In this document: positions 59,112-64,000 of the stretch, piece by piece
Layout: each line of letters opens with the position of its first letter
Position numbering within the stretch: position 1 is the first letter of the stretch
From: JAITWN01 sp050486285
Lineage (GTDB): Bacteria > Pseudomonadota > Gammaproteobacteria > SZUA-140
Assembly (NCBI GenBank): GCA_050486285.1
Contig: JBJHCZ010000002.1
Location: 62,001-126,000, forward strand
Reading direction: 5' to 3'
Length of the DNA: 64,000 nucleotides
The notes under the pieces: generated by a model
Database searches by the model: none
What the model was told of the DNA's origin: nothing
The model's input: the letters and a program-made list of their open reading frames with translations, nothing else
Program-made: the position numbers and the translations under genes

Positions 59112-61781
59112 CTATCGGCCTACGCGAAGGTCAAGATCATCCATCGCTTCAAGAGTTTGGACCACCGTCTCCACAAGGGTAGCGTCGAAGTCGTCCCGGT
59201 TCGCTTCTTCGTGCGTACCCTTGTTCAGATAGGTCCACACGAGGTTGGCGGCCGGGATGCCAAGAATCCGACTGTAAGCTTCCATCAGCACCGGCTTGTT
59301 GGCGTGGTTGAAGGTCGCCGCGTCTTCGAGCCGTTTGCAGAGCGCCTCGCAAAGATTGCGCAAGCCGGGCTCCGCGCCGACCCCAGCGATCTGCAGGTTC
59401 AGCACGCCCAAGTCGTGGCTGGCGAGCCAGCGCCACACCTTCTCAGACAGCATTTCGAGGCCCTGCCGGCAAGACGCAAGGGCCTCGCGGTTGTCCAGCG
59501 CGTCTTTTGACGCGCGGGCCTTCACCACATAATTCTTGCTCGGGACATTGCCCGTCACGCGAGGTTGGTAGTTACCGGTGTGGTTGCGGAACAGGTAGAC
59601 TTGGCAATCGCCACGCCGCTGAGCGGGCAAGTGCTGTTGGATGTCTTTGATGAACTCGTTGCTATGGCAAGTGACGATGAGCTGTGTTTGGGCGAAATGG
59701 TCGCTCTCGAAGATCGTCTCGCGGATGCCGCTGCGGTGATCGTGGTCGATGGCGTTGATTGCGTCGTCGAAAACGATCAGCGGACTTTGGATGCTCTGGG
59801 CCTTGGCGAGCAGGATCGCCAGGCCCAGGCAGCGAATGTGGCCTTCGCTGAGGATGTGCAGCGCGTCCACGCGAACGCCCGGATTGCCTCGGAATGAAAT
59901 CTCTATCTTCTGTTCGCCGGTCAGTGGCAGATGGAGCGCCGCGAGCTTGTCCGGCTCCAAGTCATTGCGGTTGAACTCGTTGTAGAGGTTCATAGCCGCG
60001 TCGTTGAGGCCGGTCATGAGGGTGCCAGGAAGCTGGTTGCGGTAGGTTCTGAGTAAGACCAGGAAGCGGTCGTATGCGGCCTTTATTGGGGCATCGCGCG
60101 CGATGTCGAGCGCTTCCTGGGCAACCTCGCGGATGAGTGCCGCATTGTCCACATCGAACGCTGCGATCCGGCCCTTGGCCGCTGCAACGCCATCGACAAG
60201 CTGTAGCCGCTTCAAATCCTGGGCTTGGACAGACAGTTGGAAAGCAATGAGTCCGTCACGCTCGGTGATGTTACGTTGGCGCTCCTGGCGGGCCAGCAGC
60301 GAGGCAGCGTCTTGCACTGCCACGCGGTCGGCGACCGCCAAAATCTGCTCGAGCGTCACGGCGGGCGCAGCAGCGCCGCCCTCCTGCGGCGCCCGCGCGG
60401 GGTAGACTGCCGCCCACCAATCTCCCGCAGGCTCGGCTGCCAGGCCGGCAAGGTATCGGCCCACCGGCGTCTCTTGCTCCCCATGGGTCGCGACGAACGC
60501 GGCCAGGTTGGCAAGCTGCCGATGGAGCTCGCGCGACGCGGTGGCAACTTTGCCTTGTGCGGTCTTGCGCTCCTCTTGCAATTCGCCGAGCTCCTTCAGC
60601 TGCGCCAGGCCGGCCGAGGCCTTGTCGAAGGGGTTGGCTTTCGCGTCCGCCAACGGCGTGTCACACGCAGGGCAGTGGTCGCCTTCGGTGGCTTGCAAAG
60701 CCATGACTGCGGTGTAGAGGTCTTTGAAAGAAACCTGGCTGCTGCGGGCCTCGAGCTTGGCGGCGATGCCTGTGAGCTCTTCTTGGCCCAGGCGCGACGC
60801 CTCGAAGGCGCTCAGCAGGCCTTCACGCGAAAGGCCGATCGCCGCTGGTGGCACGGCGTTGAGGATGCCTTCGAGCTGTTGCAGGCGACCGGGCGCGTCG
60901 GCTGTGCCGATAAGCACCTTGAGTCCCGCATACGTCATGCCCGCAGAGTGCGTAAGGGCGAGGGCGGCTTCTTCGTTAGCCAGGTCCAGCAGGGCCTTCG
61001 CCTCGCCATTGACCATGGCTTGGTCGGTGGCCAAGGCGTTGCGCTTGCCGGTCAGCGCGAGTTGCTTGGTGGCGGTCAGTACGAGCTGCTGGTCAATGGA
61101 CTCATTGAAGTGGCCCACGAACTCGTTGAACTTGTCCATTCCGAACAGAGTGGCGATTAGTTCAGTGCGTTGAGCGGGCGGCCGAGCGGCGATTCGGGAG
61201 AACGCGTCGATCCGGTTCTTCTCGATGAAGCAGAACCTGAATGTATCCGGATTTGAGTCGACCGTGACTTCCCGGTTCTGATTGTTGGTCGCCCGCAGGG
61301 TCGGCGGCTCAAAGCGGCGCGCGTGGAGGTTGGCGAGATATGTGTGTCCGTCGATGCGTTTGGTTTCGGCCTCTTCGACCGAGCCCAACAGGCCGTATTC
61401 CAGGCCTTCGCAAAAGCTGGTTTTGCCGCTGCCGTTGGGGCCGTAGAACAGGATGACCCGTTTTCTTAGATCGAAGGGCTCGGGCGTCCGAAAGCCTCGG
61501 AAGGGGCCGATAGTCATGTTCCGCAGCCGTTGCCACGGCCAGGCGCCATCGGCCGCCACAGCTTGGATATTGGGCGGTCCGTCGGGCGTCTGGGCCAAGG
61601 CCCTGCGAGCGTGAACGACCAAGTAGGTGGACCGCTGGCTGTGCTGGCGAACGGTCTTAGCCAGCCCATCAAAGTTGGCCAAGGCGAGGTTCGCCAGTCG
61701 CCTCACCTCTAGCGGGGCTTGGGTGGTTGGCAGATGCAGCCACGCTACGAACCGCTCAAAGTCTCGCTTTGCAGAGGCCAT
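59112..61781 (-). CDS. SMC-like zinc-hook AAA ATPase (defence)
   Basis: An 889-residue RecF/Rad50-type ATPase. Walker A LFYGPNGSGKTSFCEG at about 112-127; a Zn-hook-like motif DHCPACDTPL near 367; signature ALHILSEGHIRCLGLAI near 640; Walker B SPLIVFDDAINAID near 665, followed by the His switch IVTCHSNEF. The C-terminal segment TYLNKGTHEEANRDDFD is shared by several ATPases of abortive-infection type. The coiled coil around the hook is short. Related proteins include RloC and LmuB of Lamassu; the pairing with an Mrr-STAND protein is the notable feature. Confidence 0.82.
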   Translation of the reverse strand: MASAKRDFERFVAWLHLPTTQAPLEVRRLANLALANFDGLAKTVRQHSQRSTYLVVHARRALAQTPDGPPNIQAVAADGAWPWQRLRNMTIGPFRGFRTPEPFDLRKRVILFYGPNGSGKTSFCEGLEYGLLGSVEEAETKRIDGHTYLANLHARRFEPPTLRATNNQNREVTVDSNPDTFRFCFIEKNRIDAFSRIAARPPAQRTELIATLFGMDKFNEFVGHFNESIDQQLVLTATKQLALTGKRNALATDQAMVNGEAKALLDLANEEAALALTHSAGMTYAGLKVLIGTADAPGRLQQLEGILNAVPPAAIGLSREGLLSAFEASRLGQEELTGIAAKLEARSSQVSFKDLYTAVMALQATEGDHCPACDTPLADAKANPFDKASAGLAQLKELGELQEERKTAQGKVATASRELHRQLANLAAFVATHGEQETPVGRYLAGLAAEPAGDWWAAVYPARAPQEGGAAAPAVTLEQILAVADRVAVQDAASLLARQERQRNITERDGLIAFQLSVQAQDLKRLQLVDGVAAAKGRIAAFDVDNAALIREVAQEALDIARDAPIKAAYDRFLVLLRTYRNQLPGTLMTGLNDAAMNLYNEFNRNDLEPDKLAALHLPLTGEQKIEISFRGNPGVRVDALHILSEGHIRCLGLAILLAKAQSIQSPLIVFDDAINAIDHDHRSGIRETIFESDHFAQTQLIVTCHSNEFIKDIQQHLPAQRRGDCQVYLFRNHTGNYQPRVTGNVPSKNYVVKARASKDALDNREALASCRQGLEMLSEKVWRWLASHDLGVLNLQIAGVGAEPGLRNLCEALCKRLEDAATFNHANKPVLMEAYSRILGIPAANLVWTYLNKGTHEEANRDDFDATLVETVVQTLEAMDDLDLRVGR

Positions 61782-61924
61782 GTACCCCCCCCTTTGTATC
61801 GTTGTCTACTAGTCACGCACTACGTGAACTGGTGATGGCGAGGCCCAGGTGTCTAGTATGCCTTTACGCCAATCCCGAGGGCTTGACCGCACGAAAACGG
61901 TCAGCGAAATCTCAGACGTTGGCT
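61782..61924. other. Upstream region of the SMC-STAND operon
   Basis: About 140 bases containing a run of eight C just before the SMC-like start codon. It probably holds the operon promoter; no clear -10/-35 pair was chosen. Confidence 0.35.
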
Positions 61925-62086
61925 TCAGCCTGCATTTTTAGGAGCCGCAGAGCCGCCGATCACCAACGTCGGGTGATGGCCGATAGCACCCATTGCGAAC
62001 GAGGTCGCGTAAAATGGCAGCTCTGGCCGGCTCTCCAGATAGACAGAGCGGATGAACTCGCCGGTGTGTGGGGAGTGCATAGCCAT
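61925..62086 (-). pseudogene. higA antitoxin remnant
   Basis: A 53-codon frame starting MAMHSPHTGEFIRSVYLE, which matches the N-terminus of HigA-type antitoxins (HPGEFIRE.YLE); after about residue 18 the similarity is lost and the frame soon stops. Its ATG overlaps the stop of a higB remnant (TGATG), preserving the normal higB-higA order. The HTH region is missing. Confidence 0.6.
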
Positions 62087-62231
62087 CAGTGATAATCCTC
62101 ATAATCAAGTACGTACGCGTTCCCGTCGAGGGACTCGAACGCGATGCGCCAATTGCCATTCACCGAGATCGGCCAGCGGCCTTCTCCTTACCCTTCAGCG
62201 GGTGCGGGCGAAGACCTGAGAATACCGTCTA
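62086..62231 (-). pseudogene. higB/relE toxin remnant
   Basis: Minus-strand reading gives SGLRPHPLKGKEK in one phase and then GRWPISVNGNWRIAFESLDG followed by NAYVLDYEDYH and stop in the next. This is the C-terminal half of a HigB/RelE-type toxin with a single-base deletion near 62185 and its N-terminal half missing. It abuts the Fic stop at 62232. Confidence 0.65.
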
Positions 62232-63464
62232 TCACGTCCCATCCGGAAACAACCCCGGCATCCAACGCGGAGCCAGTGTAGCGGGAAAAGCGAGTCGAAA
62301 AGGAGCACGCGGACTTTCCGACGTGAGTACCCCATAGTCCGCCAGCGCGGCGACGATACGGCGCGCGTGACGTGCGGTGGCGCCGAGCAGACCGGCAACC
62401 TCTCCGCGGGGAAGCTCGCCGCGGTAGAGAATCGCTTCGAGGATGTTGCCAGCCTTGGGCGGTAGGGTGCCGAGGCGCACTTCCTCTTCCGCCCACATGA
62501 GGATGCGCGTGCGCAGACGTTCGGGCTGGACCAGCTCTTCCATGAAATTCACCTGATCGATGCACACCTCGAGGAAGAAGCGTGTGAAGTTCACCAGCTC
62601 TTCCTCGCTCAAGGTACCGCGGCCGTCGAGGTCGTTGCGGCGTGGCAGATCACAGCGTGCCAGATGCCCTTTGTAGGTTGAGACGTTGCGCGCCAGACCC
62701 CGCGCAACAGACCAGATGCCGCCGGTGTTCAGCGTCTCCAGCAGCATGGCGTGCGACATCAGGCGCGCGACGCGACCGTTGCCGTCGAGGAATGGGTGGA
62801 TCCACAAGAGCCTGTGATGAGCGGCGGCGGCGGCCAGGATCGCGTCCGTTCTGCCGAGCCGGCTGTAGGTGCGCTCGAAATAAGCGAGAAGCCGGGGGAT
62901 AACGCCGGGGCTGACGGCGACGTGCTGGCCGACCCTCACATCGCGGCGCCTGAGTTCGCCGGGGATCACCTTCAAACGCTCGCCGGTATCCGGGTCTCCC
63001 ACCCAGAGCAGGTCTTCCGGCAGCAGCTCGCAGAAGCGTCGGTGAACCTCGCAGATCCCTTCCACGGTTACGGAGCGACCCGCGAGGCCGCCGGAATCGA
63101 TCCAGCGCTGCACGGTGATATGCGCCTTGGCTTCGAGCTGGAGATCGCGCTTGCGCGCGTCAGTGCTGTAATCATTTCTGAGCGCCCGCTCGATATCGAC
63201 CGGGTGCGTGTCGTGACCTTCAATCAGGTTGCTGTAATAGCAGTTCATGGCCCGGACCAGGTCGGCCAGGGCCGTGCGCACGCCTTCGGGCAGGCTGCGA
63301 CGGAAACCGGCCGCCTTGGCCGCGAGCTCGACGGTCAGATCGGTGAGGACGCCTCTGTGGAGGGAGCTCTCGCCGATGAGCAGCGGCTCCATCAACTCGG
63401 CGCCTTCGCCTCGGTCCACGGCCGCTAAAATGTCCGCTTTGATGTCCGCATGATGATCAGTCAT
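62232..63464 (-). CDS. Fic-family protein with N-terminal inhibitory motif
   Basis: A 410-residue Fic/DOC protein. The active-site loop is HHRLLWIHPFLDGNGRVAR (about 212-230), the full HPFx(D/E)GNGR motif required for AMP transfer. An inhibitory motif of the (S/T)xxxE(G/N) type appears as SNLIEGH near residue 75, so it is an intramolecularly autoinhibited class II Fic. The C-terminal 80 residues form a winged-helix domain (LPRGEVAGLLGATARHARRI), suggesting DNA binding or autoregulation. It is the first reverse-oriented gene next to traU. Confidence 0.92.
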   Translation of the reverse strand: MTDHHADIKADILAAVDRGEGAELMEPLLIGESSLHRGVLTDLTVELAAKAAGFRRSLPEGVRTALADLVRAMNCYYSNLIEGHDTHPVDIERALRNDYSTDARKRDLQLEAKAHITVQRWIDSGGLAGRSVTVEGICEVHRRFCELLPEDLLWVGDPDTGERLKVIPGELRRRDVRVGQHVAVSPGVIPRLLAYFERTYSRLGRTDAILAAAAAHHRLLWIHPFLDGNGRVARLMSHAMLLETLNTGGIWSVARGLARNVSTYKGHLARCDLPRRNDLDGRGTLSEEELVNFTRFFLEVCIDQVNFMEELVQPERLRTRILMWAEEEVRLGTLPPKAGNILEAILYRGELPRGEVAGLLGATARHARRIVAALADYGVLTSESPRAPFRLAFPATLAPRWMPGLFPDGT

Positions 63465-63669
63465 TGCTTCTGTATATCATATAGTTGCGACATAATATAG
63501 CTAAAATACGCCTGATTGATGTCCTCATTGGAGTCAGCCGAGATTCCGGGGTGCGGCTGGAGCCCAATTTCCGTGCGTTCCGGACCGTCGACCGGTTCTC
63601 GAAATCTCCTCGCCCATGAAATAACGTTTCTCCTTTCTCGGATATCCTTACAAGTGAACGATGGGCGCC
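63465..63669. other. Boundary between cargo and traU
   Basis: About 205 bases with no gene. AT-rich near 63465-63530, likely the fic promoter on the minus strand (TATGATAT about 15 bases before its ATG). Confidence 0.45.
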
Positions 63670-63682
63670 ATGAAGCGCCCAT
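63660..63682 (+). promoter_or_regulatory. Hairpin over the traU start codon
   Basis: Perfect 9-bp inverted repeat GATGGGCGC (63660-63668) and GCGCCCATC (63674-63682) with the loop CATGA holding the ATG at 63670. It would shield or expose the start codon. Confidence 0.55.
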
Positions 63683-64000
63683 CGTTCCATCAGATCTTGT
63701 TTGCGGCATGCCTCGCTACGGCACTGACCTGGCTGATCGCACCGCCGGCCTCGGCCGCCGAGCCCTGCTACGGCCGCTTCCCCAACCCCTTCACCGACAT
63801 CTGCTGGAAATGCGTGTTCCCGATCAGCATCGGTCCGTTAAAAGTGGACATGGGTATGGAGGACTCCGGCGACAGCGTGCCGTTGATCTGCACCTGCCCC
63901 GCGCCACCGCCGGTCTTCATCCGGATCGGGCTCGGGACCAGCTTCTGGGAGCCGGCCCGTGTGGCGGAGGTGGTCCGTACGCCGTTCTGCTCGCCCCTGC
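63670..64000 (+). CDS. traU: Conjugative transfer protein TraU (3' partial)
   Basis: The first 110 codons of TraU. The signal peptide ends ...APPASA; the mature start EPCYGRFPNPFTDICWKCVF with its Cys pattern and the Cys-rich segment VPLICTCPAPPP are diagnostic for TraU. It is the next gene after traW in F-type operons. Start is ATG 63670, or ATG 63661 three codons upstream; neither has a strong ribosome site, and a hairpin overlaps both. The gene continues past the window. Confidence 0.92.
   Translation, partial: MKRPSFHQILFAACLATALTWLIAPPASAAEPCYGRFPNPFTDICWKCVFPISIGPLKVDMGMEDSGDSVPLICTCPAPPPVFIRIGLGTSFWEPARVAEVVRTPFCSPL

Overview
The window looks like a high-GC gammaproteobacterial chromosome carrying a large integrative and conjugative element (ICE) loaded with metal-resistance cargo. 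This placement is inferred from the linked gltX-glnS pair, the tRNA cluster and the copper/RND families; no rRNA or species marker is present.

Region 1 (1-5213) is ordinary chromosome: the end of a MocR-type aminotransferase, a MIF-like tautomerase, tRNA-Glu and tRNA-Ala, a glnS-gltX operon on the minus strand, and tRNA-Val(CAC). Region 2 (5317-6327) is a tyrosine recombinase about 100 bp downstream of tRNA-Val, the usual layout of an ICE/island end; the other end lies outside the window.

Region 3 (6574-29397) is a metal island centred on copper: copCD, a CPH-type copper P-type ATPase with two small membrane partners, a CopRS/CusRS two-component system, a CusCBA-type RND efflux pump with fused and free CusF domains, a PbrR/CadR-like MerR regulator diverging from a CDF exporter, a Met/His-rich secreted protein and copAB. 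Near-palindromic ATTACA-N4-TGTAAT boxes lie upstream of copRS and copA. A 527-bp element bounded by 38-bp inverted repeats sits upstream of copC. A glucan phosphorylase and a 2-hydroxyacid dehydrogenase are also carried.

Region 4 (about 29.8-44.8 kb) is ICE backbone of the SPI-7/PFGI-1 type: a FlhD/FlhC-like activator pair (compare SetCD/AcaCD), ParA, a large ParB, DUF2857, STY4528-like, TIGR03761-like, DUF3158-like, SSB, a second ParB, an AbiE toxin-antitoxin pair, a DUF3577 protein, a RadC-like JAMM protein, an IS3 element and small accessory genes separated by strong GC-rich hairpins.

Region 5 (44.86-46.64 kb, minus strand, AT-richer) is a compact candidate graspetide cluster: a short precursor-like peptide, an ATP-grasp ligase and a membrane protein, all overlapping.

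Region 6 (47.1-56.4 kb and 63.67-64.0 kb) is an F-type type IV secretion operon: lytic transglycosylase, OmpA-like lipoprotein, TraA-like pilin, TraL, E, K, B, DsbC, V, C, TrbI, TraF-like peptidase, TraW, then the start of TraU. Between traW and traU about 7.2 kb of reverse-oriented cargo is inserted: a zinc-hook SMC-like ATPase plus an Mrr-nuclease/STAND NTPase (a likely two-gene defence system), remnants of a HigBA toxin-antitoxin pair, and a Fic protein. The strongest candidates for undescribed biology are the graspetide cluster, the SMC + Mrr-STAND pair, and the chimeric ICE backbone driven by FlhDC-like regulators.
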